The notes beneath the pieces were generated by a model. It did no database searches. It was not told where the DNA came from and saw only the letters and a list, made by a program, of their open reading frames with translations. This document shows positions 35,591 to 46,850 of a stretch of DNA of 64,000 nt, piece after piece. Where the stretch lies: positions 12,106,501 through 12,170,500 of the forward strand of contig JAFFJZ010000009.1 in NCBI GenBank assembly GCA_018340375.1, read 5' to 3'. The DNA comes from Gonatopus flavifemur. Taxonomy: Eukaryota; Arthropoda; Insecta; Hymenoptera; Dryinidae. The first letter of the stretch is position 1, and every line of letters begins with the position of its first letter. A program made the translations under genes and the position numbers.

Positions 35591-36524
35591 CATCGATCGT
35601 TTCATTCGAATAATTATGCTTCTCAACTGAATTCCAATGGAATATCTCTACCTGTGTTGTAGTCTCCCAGAATTTTTCATATGAACTCAAATTGTCGGAA
35701 CTCAGTATTATTCTATTACGTACTATCGCGTTAACCATATGAACGCTGATCATTGTGAATTGCGTTTGGAAATTATGTGGAATTATTCACTTGTGTAAAT
35801 GTTTCTTTGTTCCGTTGATTGCGAGTTCATGAGAATCATATAATTTTGTCATAAAATTTAATCATATAAATCGCCCCTCCTTTTATTCTATTACCACATT
35901 TAATCTCAACTACACAGAAAAATTCATCTTATGAAAATGTATTTACAAACAATATTCTAACCAAAGAGTGTAGAATAAGTTAATTCGTGGATAAATTTAC
36001 AATAATCACATTTCAGATTGAATCTGCAACGCCAGTTTACTTCAAGTTACAGTAAAGTATGTCAACTCTGATTTTGGGAAGGAAGAACAAAAAACTCTTC
36101 ATCGAAATGAAAACTTTGCCTTGAGTTTCACCATCCTGGTGCGTGGAGCGATTACAACTCGAATTCTCGATCTTTAGGAACGGCTGTTGAACATGCTGGA
36201 GTGTAAAACGTAAATTAGCGTAGCAGTGCGAAGAAACTATAATTGAATAAATAATATCGACCATACGCGATTCTTATTACACAAATGATTGAAGTTCATT
36301 CGCAGAGTCTTGTATAGAATTTAATTATTACGATGAGATCTGAAATTGAACGCGATATTTTAACATGAATATCTCCATTAATACTGAATTTGGACGATAC
36401 GAGAAGGGATTATCACTCCCTCTCTTCTTCCTGCACACTGAATCTCGATAAGGGAGATCATGAATATCTATAATCCTTCCTCATAAGACCTCGAGATACT
36501 TTAAGGCTTTGAGAGAGTTCAATG

Positions 36525-36528
<4 letters not shown>

Positions 36529-36564
<36 letters not shown>
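36529..36564. repeat. (CT)n microsatellite
   Basis: About 18 near-perfect CT units, then CT-rich degenerate sequence. Confidence 0.95.
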
Positions 36565-36566
<2 letters not shown>

Positions 36567-37665
36567 TCTCTCTCCCTCTTTCATCGTTTTTGAATAAAGA
36601 GGAAGTTGATCGATCAATGGTAGTTTTTTCTTCCTCCAATATCTATACCGCAGAGAAATCTATCTCCTTCAATCCCGTACTTCACGTGCACTCTACTTGG
36701 AGTACTTCGAACCATATCTTCAACTCATCTTGAGAAAAGATTTCCACATTGTGCCATCAAATAGAGAGAGTCCTCAATACGAGTAGGGTAAATAAATTAT
36801 CCATCGGCATTATAAATTGATTGAATCAATTGAGTTATTTGAACTTTTTCAAATTTAAACAACCGTTAAAAAACATGTATGATCTTCCACCCACGCTTCG
36901 ACTTCAACCATTCTCGTCTTAGAAATCACATTTTTTGTCTTCCAATACTCCATGTGAAAATAATAATTGTATCGCAGAAATGAGAGATTTTTTGTTTCTC
37001 AAAGTGAATCACAGTATACGAACACTTACCAACGGAGTGACGTGTAAATCGCACGGGGTCAAGAACACTTAGCTTTTTATGCATGATACGCATTGAAACG
37101 TTCAAGTTATATAGTGGAAGAAAAAACTAATGGAAATCTAGGTACAGAATAGGATAGGAGAGTGTTTTTCTCTGACGTGGTCATAAAAAATATAAAGCTG
37201 AAAATTCGACACTCAAATTCCCATCAATAATGCATTTATTTTATTCAAAATCATTGATTGTTCGTTTAGAATTTTGTCGTTTCATTTTGTTGAATTGGAG
37301 CTGATCAGGGGGTTGTATAAAGCCAGATGGAATCGAGCAATCCTCTTTGAACTGAGAAGAGAATATTTCGATTGTTCCAAAGCTTTCTACCGATTCAAGA
37401 CTCTGAACAGCCATTGAAAGACTGAAATTGAATACTCGAGTGTTGCACTGAATCATGGTAGTACAGGTTCACGTTACCCTCAAAAGAATTATTAGCGAAT
37501 TGAAAATCTTGTTGTTTCACAAAATCAGATGGAGACATTCAAATGAGTCTCAACTTTCACACCATTCCGCGATCCGAGCATTCCTTGAAAATTGTGGCAT
37601 CCAAAACAATCGACTTCGAGGTTGTCCGATTGAATTGATTGCAGACCACGAATATAATGAAGGAT

Positions 37666-37794
37666 GGGGGCTAGATCAACAAAAAGACAAATCAACAAAA
37701 TCAGTGTTTGACAGTGTTTGAAAAGAGAGAGTGTGACGTATATCTCTTTTCAAACAACTTTTCGTTGATTTGGTTTTTCGTTAATTTGACCCCC
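37666..37794. repeat. Palindromic element
   Basis: GGGGGCTAGATCAACAAAAA pairs with the inverse TTTTTCGTTAATTTGACCCCC; further in, CAAATCAAC with GTTGATTTG and TGTTTGAAAAGAGA with TCTCTTTTCAAACA. Probably a small MITE. Confidence 0.6.
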
Positions 37795-38063
37795 ATTCAT
37801 AATGGAATGAATCAATTGTTCTCCAATCCTATAAAGGAGGAAGAGTGAAAAATAAGAAGCGCTTTAACTTGGATCAAATCGAGAATAATTTATTGTTCGA
37901 AAACGATGAATTCCATTCCTTTATCTCTATCTCTCTTTTCTGTGCCAAGTTATTATGATTGCACTCGAGGAATCAATCGAGGAAGAAACTTTTCCTAAGA
38001 AATCCAATCAATTAGCACGCGAACCCAACACGACTAGGTAATTGGGCATTCGTTCGCTTAAGT

Positions 38064-38066
<3 letters not shown>

Positions 38067-38117
<51 letters not shown>
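38067..38117. repeat. (CT)n microsatellite
   Basis: About 25 CT units directly upstream of a truncated non-LTR fragment. Confidence 0.95.
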
Positions 38118-38119
<2 letters not shown>

Positions 38120-38121
38120 AT

Positions 38122-38868
38122 CGTGCCCTATATCAGTTAAGACTGAATGGCCACCTTCTCTCAATTAACATGAAAGCTAAATTGGTATCTAGTGTAATTA
38201 TCCCTTATTTTGACTATTGCTGTCTTGTTTTCACGGATATAACGGAGACAGAGAATCTGAAACTACAACGCTCCTATAATGCTTGCGTCCGTTTCATTTT
38301 CAATGTTAAGCGAGATGAATACATAACTCCCTATTTTCTGAGGTTACGTTGGTTAAAGTTGAAGGAATGACGTGAATACTTTCTTGGTCATCTGTATATC
38401 AGATGTTGAGAACACGATTACCGTCATCTCTCTATAATCGTTTCAAATTCACATATCAACACTCGACCTTCGATACTAGATCTGATCGTAACGCTCTAGT
38501 TATCCCCCTCCATCGTACCTCAACGTATGGGAAATCATTTACGATTTCGGCTGCAAGACTTTGGAACTCACTCCCAACCCACATTCGGAATCAGCCAACT
38601 CTTGCTTCCTTCAAAAGAGATCTACATCATCTTCTCATTAGTAGATACTCATGATTGGGTCAATAACTCGAATGATGATTTTATGTTTGAATTATGAATG
38701 GTAGTATAAAATGGAATGAATTATTTAGATCTAGAGAGCATGTAAAGTGAATTTATTAGCTTTTAATTAGTTTTATCAGTTCTTTTTATTGTTGCTAGTT
38801 ATTTAGAACCGCTGTAAAATACTATACTGTATTTGCCCCATAGGTTTTCCTAGGGCATAATAATAAAC

Positions 38869-38902
<34 letters not shown>
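38122..38902 (+). pseudogene. 5'-truncated non-LTR retrotransposon tail
   Basis: The frame at 38122-38370 reads LYQLRLNGHLLSINMKAKLV then SSVIIPYFDYCCLVF and KLQRSYNACVRFIFN. A second frame at 38403-38654 continues with LPSSLYNRFKF, TYGKSFTISAARLWNSLP and FKRDLHHLL. These are the C-terminal blocks of CR1/Jockey-like reverse transcriptases, split by a stop and a frameshift. The 3' UTR ends GGGCATAATAATAAACTT followed by an (ATCT)n tail (38871-38902). The 5' side stops at a (CT)n tract. Confidence 0.8.
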
Positions 38903-38911
38903 CTCTCGATT

Positions 38912-38913
<2 letters not shown>

Positions 38914-38951
<38 letters not shown>
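38914..38951. repeat. (CT)n microsatellite
   Basis: About 19 CT units between the two non-LTR tail copies. Confidence 0.95.
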
Positions 38952-38953
<2 letters not shown>

Positions 38954-38956
38954 ATC

Positions 38957-39297
38957 AAAATCATTTACGATTTCGGCTGCAAGACTTTGGAACTCACTCC
39001 CAACCCACATTCGGAATCAGCCAATTCTTGCTTCCTTCAGAAGAGATCTACATCATCGTCTCATTAGTAGATACTCATGATTGGGTCAATAACTCGAATG
39101 ATGATTTTATGTTTGAATTAGGAATGGTAGTATAAAATGGAATGAATTATCTAGATCTAGAGAGCATGTAAAGTGAATTTATTAGCTTTTAATTAGTTTT
39201 ATCAGTTCTTTTTATTGTTTCTAGTTATTTAGAACCGCTGTAAAATATTATACTGTATTTGCCCCATAGGTTTTCCTAGGGCATAATAATAAACTTA

Positions 39298-39300
<3 letters not shown>
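38957..39300 (+). pseudogene. Second copy of the same non-LTR tail
   Basis: Repeats 38532-38880 in the same orientation with only a handful of differences, starting AAATCATTTACGATTTCGGC and ending CATAATAATAAACTTATCT. Codes only for part of the last 40 residues. It is followed again by (CT)n (39301-39333), so the unit of tail plus simple repeat is present twice. Confidence 0.85.

Positions 39301-39333
<33 letters not shown>
39301..39333. repeat. (CT)n microsatellite
   Basis: About 16 CT units after the second non-LTR tail. Confidence 0.95.
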
Positions 39334-39336
<3 letters not shown>

Positions 39337-39893
39337 TCTTTCATCCACGTTGATTTTGCCAATAAAGAATAATGTACGAGTTAACAGGATCGAATCTCAG
39401 TAATGCATAGCACCCACACTTTAGGTATATACCTCGTTTAGTGATTAACAATGGCTGGTTGGAAACCATTTGCAGAAAGTTTTCACGTTTGATCAATTAA
39501 ATAAATTATAAGGAGTATAGGGTCTCAAACGGGTATCAACTCCTGATTGCTTTGATACGAGAAGTCTTGGAAATATGTTTGACGGAGATGATACGTCAAG
39601 GATTTGACGATAAGCTTTGCACCGTGTACAAAAGCGAGTAATATTAGGAATTTCAGTTCAGATTGCTCACTACGTTTAGATAACACACTGTGGACTGGAA
39701 GGCATGCAAAAGCGCACAAACTTCGGAATTTCATCCAATTTTGATGAAACTTGAGATTCCAGGGTTTTGAAGGTCGCTGATAACAAATCTCATGTTAAAA
39801 AATCAAAATTCAAAATGGCGGATCCGAAATGGTGGTCAGAATAATATGATTACCAGTGGATTATGATGAAACTTGAGATCTCGAAGTTTCGAA
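39334..39893. repeat. Repeat related to the Transib subterminal units
   Basis: From about 39740 the blocks GATGAAACTTGAGATTCCAG, AAGGTCGCTGATAACAAATC and AAAATTCAAAATGGCGGATC recur, and a second unit begins at 39865. These resemble the ~120-base units at the ends of the nearby Transib element (GGTCGCTGATTACGAATC, AAATTCAAAATGGCGGATCC). Probably remains of a related non-autonomous element. 39334-39740 is otherwise featureless. Confidence 0.55.
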
Positions 39894-40504
39894 CACAGTA
39901 AAAAGTAAATCTTAATTCCATGATCGACTGATTTTCAGATGAGGCCCAAAATCAGCAATGTTACGATTTCAGCCGTAATATGGGATGAAAAACAGTTATG
40001 GCCGTATTAAATTCAATTAAACCGGATAATATGCTGATTATCAGCAATGCATATCTTATAGGCAGCCATGTAGAGTTTGATGGATAATCCAGTAAAAAAT
40101 ATCTGAAAATAAGATTAGAATTCTTTCATTTTCAGTGTTACAATTGTTTATACGTACACATATATATTTGCATATAATTAATGACAGTTTCAATTCAGTC
40201 AAATTATTTCAGGTTTTTTATTTATTATTCAAGGTGTCTCACAAATTCGGTAGCAGTTTGTAATATCACTTTCGTAAAAGCTTGTTTTCGGATTTCCCGC
40301 ACTGTCAATGGATTTTTTATGTCGACACTTTCACTTCAACATTACAACACAAATTGAAATGAATTCAAACTTTCGGGGGTATTCACATTTTCACTCATTC
40401 TCAATTCCCGTGAAATGTTTTCCAAATTTATCTTCGACTCCACACTACACATACCATCAAATTATACTATTATGAAATTATTTATCACATGCGTCGATCG
40501 AAAC

Positions 40505-40588
40505 GGTACCGTGGCGAAGTGGTTAAACGCAAAGGACTAAGACAGGTTATTCCCGCAACAATGTGGGTTCGAATCTCCCGATGAGGGT
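40505..40588 (+). repeat. tRNA-Ser/Leu-like SINE head or tRNA relic
   Basis: GGTACCGTGGCGAAGTGGTT contains a near-perfect A box, and GTGGGTTCGAATCTCCC a near-perfect B box 45 bases on, with a long variable arm between them as in Ser or Leu tRNAs. The acceptor stem does not pair by eye, so I do not call a tRNA gene. Confidence 0.5.
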
Positions 40589-40627
40589 TAAAGATGTTCA
40601 ATCTTCAAAAACTACGATCATGATATA

Positions 40628-40912
40628 CACAGTAAAAAGTGAAACTTAAAATCATCCGGAATATCAGCTTAAAACTGCAGCCAAAAGTAGCACCTATTCC
40701 AACTGAAAGTAAGCAATGGAAAAGATTGAATTTCAGTCAATTCCATCTTACTTTGGAATTAAGATAGAATTCCATCTTAATTTTCAAATTAAGATGGAAT
40801 TGACTGAAATTCAGTCTTTTTCGTTGCTTACTTTCAGTTGGAATAGGCGCTACTTTTGGCTGCATTTTTAAGCTGATATTCTGGATGATTTTGAGTTTTA
40901 CTTTTTACTGTG
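40628..40912. mobile_element. Palindromic MITE with CACAGTAAAAAGT ends
   Basis: 285 bases; CACAGTAAAAAGTGAAACTT pairs with the inverse end AGTTTTACTTTTTACTGTG, and the arms match most of the way (GCAGCCAAAAGTAGC, CCAACTGAAAGTAAGCAA). Flanked by TA on both sides. Same family as 61246-61428. Confidence 0.8.
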
Positions 40913-41262
40913 TAATTGAATAGTCAACAAGTGAAGTGAAGAAATTCACACAACAGGGAACTTTCATTTTGCATTCTCCGAATAAACACAAACAACTCCC
41001 TCATCGTCGATAGGTAACGCTATGTTGAGAAGAACAAAACAAAAAACAATGGACGAACCCATTTATCAGGAACAATTCGCTTTGAATTTCAGATCAAAAT
41101 CAGTTTTAATTTCAGTTCAATAGGGATCAATGTAAGCTGTATTCTTGTTTGAGTTTGAGAAGGTTTTCCAGTAGCTGACTTTAAGTCTGATGAGTCTTCT
41201 TTCGGCTGCATCTTAAATTCAGCTTATATTTTAACTGGAATCAAGTTTTTCTTTTTACCGTG

Positions 41263-41902
41263 AAGGTCGCTGATAATGAATCTCATGTTAAAAAATCAAA
41301 ATTCTGGATAACCCGTGTGGAAAAGTTGATCAGGATTCAATTGGGATCCAATCCAAACAAATCCGGGCCTAGTGAGGAATCGATGTGAAATGTGACGCAT
41401 AAACGATCAGGTCCTAATCGGGTGCGTAATGAGGTCACAGTCAGGCCGATAATAATCATCTTACATCCAAATATAGTGTCCTAGCTAACATAATTGATGA
41501 ATGAATCTTGAAATTACTTCAAATTCTCGAATATTATCAAAGCAGATGTAGTTGATTGATTCATAAACAATCAATTCTATTTTTTCCGAAAGAAAAGGGA
41601 GCTCATTTCAACTCTCTGAAGTATGAGTCAAGTTATAAGTGTGATAATTGTAGAGGATTATCAAGTTTATGATTATCTAAATCACCAACTTTCGCAGCGT
41701 TCTTTTATTTATCGAATGTTTTCTCACTGTATTTAACTAATTCTTTTATTATAATTGAAAATTACGTTGGTGGAGTAATTCTCTTGAGTATGAACTTTCT
41801 GTGCTGTCTAGGTAGTGAAACCAACGATGCCTCGTTGGTTTGGAACACCCCAAATCTTATTTTCAGAAATCCATTGTTTTCATAGATATTGAACAAACGG
41901 CG
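41263..41902. other. Tail of the interrupted repeat, then nothing recognised
   Basis: The first 60 bases continue the repeat unit broken by the element before it. The rest, up to the Transib target site, has no recognisable feature. Confidence 0.45.
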
Positions 41903-41938
41903 CACAGTGGGGCCAAATGCCAAAAAGCTGGACAAAAT
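41903..41938. repeat. Left Transib terminal inverted repeat, RSS-like
   Basis: Heptamer CACAGTG, a 22-base spacer, then ACAAAATTA, which matches six of nine positions of the RSS nonamer ACAAAAACC. The first 29 bases equal the inverse of the right end. Confidence 0.85.
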
Positions 41939-41959
41939 TATAAGGGGCTCTCGAATTCG

Positions 41960-42777
41960 CTTGCGACTTCGTACTCGGGAAGTTTTTGGGGTCGCTGATT
42001 ACGAATCTGCTGTTTGAGTTCCAAAATTCAAAATGGCGAATCCAATATGGTGGACGAAAATTTTAAAAATCATCGGATTCTCCTCAAATTGGGTACGCAA
42101 CGGTTTTTGGGGTCGCTGATTACGGATCCGTTGTTCTTATTCCGAAATTTAAAATGGCGGATCCAATATGGTGGACGACAATTGGAAGAAATCATCGGAT
42201 TCTTTCAAATTTGGTGATCAGGGGTTTTCGGGGTCGCTGATTACGAATCCGCTGTCTGAGTTCCCAAATTCAGAATGGCGAATCCAATATGGCGGACGAA
42301 AATTGAAAAAATTATCGGATTCTTTTCAAATTGGGTACCCAGGGATTTTTGGGGTCGCTGATGACGAATCCGTTGTCTGCATTTCGAAATTCAAAATGGC
42401 GGATCCAATATGGTGGAATAAAATCGAGGAGATCATCGGATTTCCTTCAAACTCGGCATCCAGGAGTTTTTGGGGTCACCAATTACGAATCCGTTGTCAA
42501 CATTTTGAAATTCAGAATGGCGGATCCAATATGGTGGACAAAAGGTAAGAAAGTCATCGCATTTTCTTCAAACTCGGTACTCAGGGGTTTCTGTGGTCGC
42601 TGATTACGAATGCACGGTCTGAAATTCAAAATTCAGAATAACGAACCCAATACAGCGGCCGAAAATTGTAAAAATCATCGGATTCCCTTCAAACTCGGTA
42701 CCCAGGGGTTTTCGGGATCGCTGATCACGAATCCGTTGTCAGAATTCCGAAATTCAGGATGGCGGATGCCAAAAATC
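41960..42777. repeat. Left subterminal array of about 120-base units
   Basis: About seven imperfect units, starting near 41990, 42110, 42231, 42352, 42470, 42594 and 42715. Each carries GGTCGCTGATTACGAATCCG, then AAATTCAAAATGGCGGATCC, then AATATGGTGGACGA, then ATCATCGGATTC. Open frames here are by-products of the repeat. Confidence 0.9.
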
Positions 42778-43013
42778 AAAACTTCATTCATAACTTGATA
42801 TTAAACAAGAACTAAACGGCCCATTTTGTTGTTTCTATTATGATCATTATTATTATTATTTCCAACATTGAATCATTATTGATATAATTATCGAATGATA
42901 TTAACACACCAAATGTGTTAAAACGAAAGATATATACATTCACAATATATACAATAATATAAAAAACTGAAATCGTAATGGTTTTTACTTTTGCCACACT
43001 TTTTTTACTCAGA
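42778..43013. other. Transib 3' untranslated region
   Basis: Non-coding stretch between the transposase stop and the left subterminal array; AT-rich with ATT microsatellite-like sequence near 42845. Confidence 0.5.
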
Positions 43014-45513
43014 TCAGTCTTCTTCTTCACTCTCAGAGGAAGATAATGGGAAAGTTACGTTGTCTCTATCAAGTATATCCGGAGTTTTGATCAGGCTTAA
43101 CACGTCTCTAGGGAGAAACTTCAGTTTTTTCTTGGGCAACTGTCTTTTACTCGATAACATTGGATCAGAACTCAAAAGGAACCATTTAAAAATGTCTTCA
43201 TTCGTTTTTTCTCTACTGCATTTCCTGGAGTGATGCTCTCGGTACCTTTGGAAATGAATGTTGTTAGGATATTTGAATATAATTATGTATTCATCGACAC
43301 CGTTAAAGCTTTTGATCTCAACATGACAAGCAAAATCAAGGAAAAACAAAAAGCAGCTGCACTTTGGGGTCATCAGTATAAAGTTTTGAATAAATCCTCT
43401 AATTCATAAGTTTACTTGATTCTCAAAATTGTTTTCTAGTCTATGAATTTATGTTTCCAGAGGATGAACAATGTGGCTTATTAATAAAAAAAAGTATATG
43501 AATATTCATAATTCCCCGAATTCCTTACCAGAACAAAACAATCTTCGCGAACATATCTTCTCGTGGTTACCATAAATATATAGTTTGCCTAGTAGTCAAA
43601 AACGTATTGTGCAATGTATCAAACTGATTGCAGTACTTGAGAAGTCAAATTTTTCCCTTCAAAGTGTCGAGTCCACTGTGACAAATATAGACTATTATTG
43701 AGTGATATACATCATTTTCACCTTTTAGAATCTTTGTTACGAGCCTCTTGTGCTTCCTCAGTCAATTGGCCTATAGGTAGAAGAGCAGATGCAATGATTT
43801 CAGGTCCGTGGATCAAAAACTTGTGCATCGTAGGTGACATTGGGTACCACGGATATTTTGTCGCGTAGTAGCGTGCCGTGTCTAAAGCGTAACTCCTGAA
43901 TTTTCCAACGTCTATTTCATGGTCACTTGAAACGGTAGCTAATACTACATGAAGTCGTTGTATTAGGTTGACATCCACCCCTGTGATTCCGGCAGAAACT
44001 TCGGGTTGTGCGAAAAATCGCCTAGCGGTATTCCCATCATTTGAGTTCCCAAACCCTGGCTTAGGAACATCGACAATGAGGCCACATTTTTCTTGAAAAC
44101 TTTTCTGTACAACCTTTTTTCGTTCTTCCACCAAAGCTTTATCTTGTTTTCGTGCTTGCCACTTCTGAATAGGTAGCTTATAAGACAAATGCAGGAGGCC
44201 CTCAAAAAATCGTATCCAGCCGTGTAGACAAGACAAACCAAACTGGAGGTCTTCGGTTTTGACCGGCCTGGATACTATATCATCAATTTTGTTGAATTCC
44301 TTAGATGTGGCACCACATATATAGCACTTCTGGGTATAGGTGTCTCAGTTATGGCATTGCATACCTTCCCGTCCACCATAGAAAAAATCATCTCATGTTT
44401 CACTGAAACGTGTTTTTCATCAGTTCTGAAAGAAGTAGCCCTCAGATTTTCTATTTCATTATCAACCCGTAGCTTCTCTGCAACCGAAACTTCAGTTGAT
44501 TCTTTCACAAACTCTATTTTGATTGGTCTACAAAATCTGGTTGATGATGGCCTTGGATTCTGCCGAATTATTTTTGAATTGCAGTGTAGGCGGAGAGGCA
44601 CAAGTGAAGTAATGAACACAGCGGAATCACTAGCTTCCGAACTTTGATATGCTTGTTTGTATGAGGAGTGGCCAGAGCTCCCATCAAACCCCCATTTGGA
44701 AATAAGTACCAGGTTTTGTACCTCTTCATCAGATAAAGTTGACAAAACCGAATTCTGTAGCTTTAAAATACGTGTAGTTGTGTGATCAAGAAGTGCTTGT
44801 AGTTGCACAACAGCGCAGGTTTCTGTTATTTGAATAAATTCCTTGTTAGGGACACACATGCGTTTGGCCAGTTGAATTTTTTTATAAGGTGGAAATTTCT
44901 GCGGATCAGCTTCACGCAATAAGCAGTACTGATGTTTTGAGAGCTCGGCATCTACTAGGAGAGCTAGAGCATCTTCATCATTCAACATCTTTGGCTCATT
45001 TCGCTTGAAAGTTTGATAACCTTTCATATACATTTTGGCAAGCTCAGGATCAGAAGATGTAACATCCTTTACAATTTTTGCGGCTTCGATCTGTCCAGAC
45101 GCTCTCAAACACATTTGTGTGGCGTAAGACAGCTCTGAGATAGGAGTATTTACTCTGATATTCTCCGTTTTCCTACGTTTCGTTCTTTCTGAACATTCGT
45201 TGAATTCAACAAGAGGTCTTCCCACTTGCGTGTAAACAGTTACAGAATGGGGATTCCTGAAAGTACAAAACACTACCTCTTGTTTTAACCATTCTTCATT
45301 ATTTTTAAGAAATCGTTCTTCGGTCCTTTGAGAAGATTCCCATCTCTTTTTAAATACACATTTAAAAGTAGATAAAAGGTTAGAGATCTCTGTAATTTTG
45401 TTATCCGGACAACACGTTATCTCGATGATTTTTCCTTGGAGGAAAGTGAACTTTTCATCCAACGTAGGTAGAGGAATGCTCCTTAAAATATTGTACATCT
45501 CTCTCTGAGTCAT
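43014..45513 (-). pseudogene. Transib transposase (RAG1-like), two exons, one frame change
   Basis: Exon 1 (45513-43722) and exon 2 (43245-43014) join across a GT-AG intron to give about 660 codons, near family length. Candidate catalytic residues: Asp277 in KWGFDGSSGHSSYKQ, Asp381 in SMVDGKVCN, and the Glu in LPIGQLTEEAQEARNKDSKR. A CYICGATSKEF zinc pair follows the second Asp, and an H-x4-H (TMHKFLIHG) precedes the Glu. This is the RAG1 plan: CDG, DxK with CxxC, HxxxxH, E, then a basic RNK..R..HSRK tail. A one-base frame change near 44310 puts the CYIC block and everything after in another frame than residues 1-395, so this copy is probably dead unless it is a sequencing error. No other break was seen. 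The protein would bind the ends and cut and paste the element. Confidence 0.9.
43246..43721 (-). other. Intron in the Transib transposase gene
   Basis: 476 bases. The donor is AAAAG|GTGAAA at 43721 and the acceptor is TTTCCAAAG|GTACC at 43246 (minus strand). Splicing joins SKR to YREHHSRKCSR in frame, which continues the family's conserved tail; unspliced, the frame ends at once. Confidence 0.85.
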
Positions 45514-46435
45514 AGATATTGAATCATCTTTGAAATCTACAAACGTTGTAGAATTCGATAAAATTCGCTACAGAAACCCCATGTGTTTCTAAAAATTTTC
45601 CTAATTTTCTTGGGTTGGATTCAACCCTCTTGAGGTAATTTTTTTTGCAGTCAACTGTTCAAATTAAACTACTAAGAAAATATAGGTTGTTGAAACACTC
45701 ACCTATGGCAGCGGAATTCATCTCATTTGGAATTGTATGTTAACATTGAATGATTTTAAAAAACGAAAAATATTCACCAAGCTCCAAACTTGCACGCGGA
45801 AAAAAGTTTACGGTAACGATTACTAGCAAGAGTAAGAATTCGGTGACAGCTATTGCACAATTGTGATAAGCACCATTTGAAATCAGACCGATTACAACCA
45901 ACTATTTACGTTGCCATGGAAACGATAGGTTAACATAAGAACGATCACCAAATCGCGAGTCATGATTCAGTTCACGAAAAGAAAAGAGATATCAATACTT
46001 GAATAACATTTATAAACATTTAGGAAAATGACGGTTACTTTAGGGAAAAAGAGCATCGCTGAAGAATGTTAGCAGTGAAGTTACCAAAAATTCGTAGTAA
46101 TAATACTAAATGTTGGTAGTTTTATTGTCATTTCCCATAGTGAATTCATCAACTCATAGTAAATTCACTACGAATATTCTCCAGCAATACTGTTTTTCTC
46201 TCAATGGTCCATCATCTTCCTAAATATCAATGATTTCTGGCTTTTGAGTACCCTAAGCCGGCGATGAGAAGAAAAACGAATGGTAATCAATCTCATACAG
46301 TTTTCCTCGTGCAGCAAATGTACACTGGAAATAAAACACATACTAACGTTGAGATAAAATTCAAAGCGAATCTACTGAATTCTGAGTTTTGTGTCCACCA
46401 TATCAGATACGCTATCTTTGATTCTTGGAATTTGA
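45514..46435. other. Transib 5' leader region
   Basis: About 900 bases upstream of the transposase start, AT-rich, without clear motifs. The promoter presumably lies here but I see no distinctive element. Confidence 0.45.
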
Positions 46436-46850
46436 CAACTGATTCGTAATCAATGACCCCACAAAACCCTGGATACCGAGTTTGAAGGGAATCTGATGAT
46501 TTTTTCAATGTTTTTCTGCCAAACTGGATCCGCCATTCTGAACTCCGGAATTCAGACACCGGATTCGGAATCAGCGACCTTAAAAACCTCAGGGTACCGA
46601 GTTTGAAGGCAATCCGATGATTTTTTCAATTTTCATCCGCCATATTGGATCCGCCATTTTGAATTCTGAAATTCAAACAACGGATTCGTAATCAGCGATC
46701 TCAGAAACCCCTGGGTAACGAATTTGAAGAAAATCCGATGATTTCTTTCAATTTTCGTCCGCCATATTGGATCCGCCATTTTGAATTCCGAAATGAAGAC
46801 AACGGATTCATAATCAGCGACCCCACAAACTTCTGCATATCAAGTTTCAG
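46436..46850. repeat. Right subterminal array, opposite orientation
   Basis: About four units inverse to the left array, with GGATTCGTAATCAGCGA words near 46440, 46560, 46680 and 46803 and GGATCCGCCATTTTGAATTC between them. Confidence 0.88.

Larger units (their letters stand above)
35591..38121. other. Gene-free stretch with simple repeats and a hairpin
   Basis: No frame shows a recognisable protein motif. Contents are the (CT)n tracts at 36529-36564 and 38067-38117 and a hairpin at 37666-37794. Confidence 0.5.
39894..41262. mobile_element. Element with CACAGTAAAAAG ends
   Basis: Left end CACAGTAAAAAGTAAATCTT and inverted right end CACGGTAAAAAGAAAAACTT. It interrupts a repeat unit: the sequence before it (GAAGTTTCGAA) continues after it (AAGGTCGCTGATAATGAATC) as in the uninterrupted unit at 39770, which makes the duplicated bases AA. 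It holds a tRNA-like sequence and a palindromic MITE with the same ends, and no gene. Confidence 0.65.

Noticed and set aside
40505..40588. Functional tRNA-Ser gene
   Set aside because: Good boxes but the acceptor and T stems do not pair properly by eye; placed inside a mobile element.
42014..42603. Frames of 126 and 90 codons as genes
   Set aside because: They are read through the Transib subterminal repeat array; the peptide repeats simply mirror the DNA repeat.
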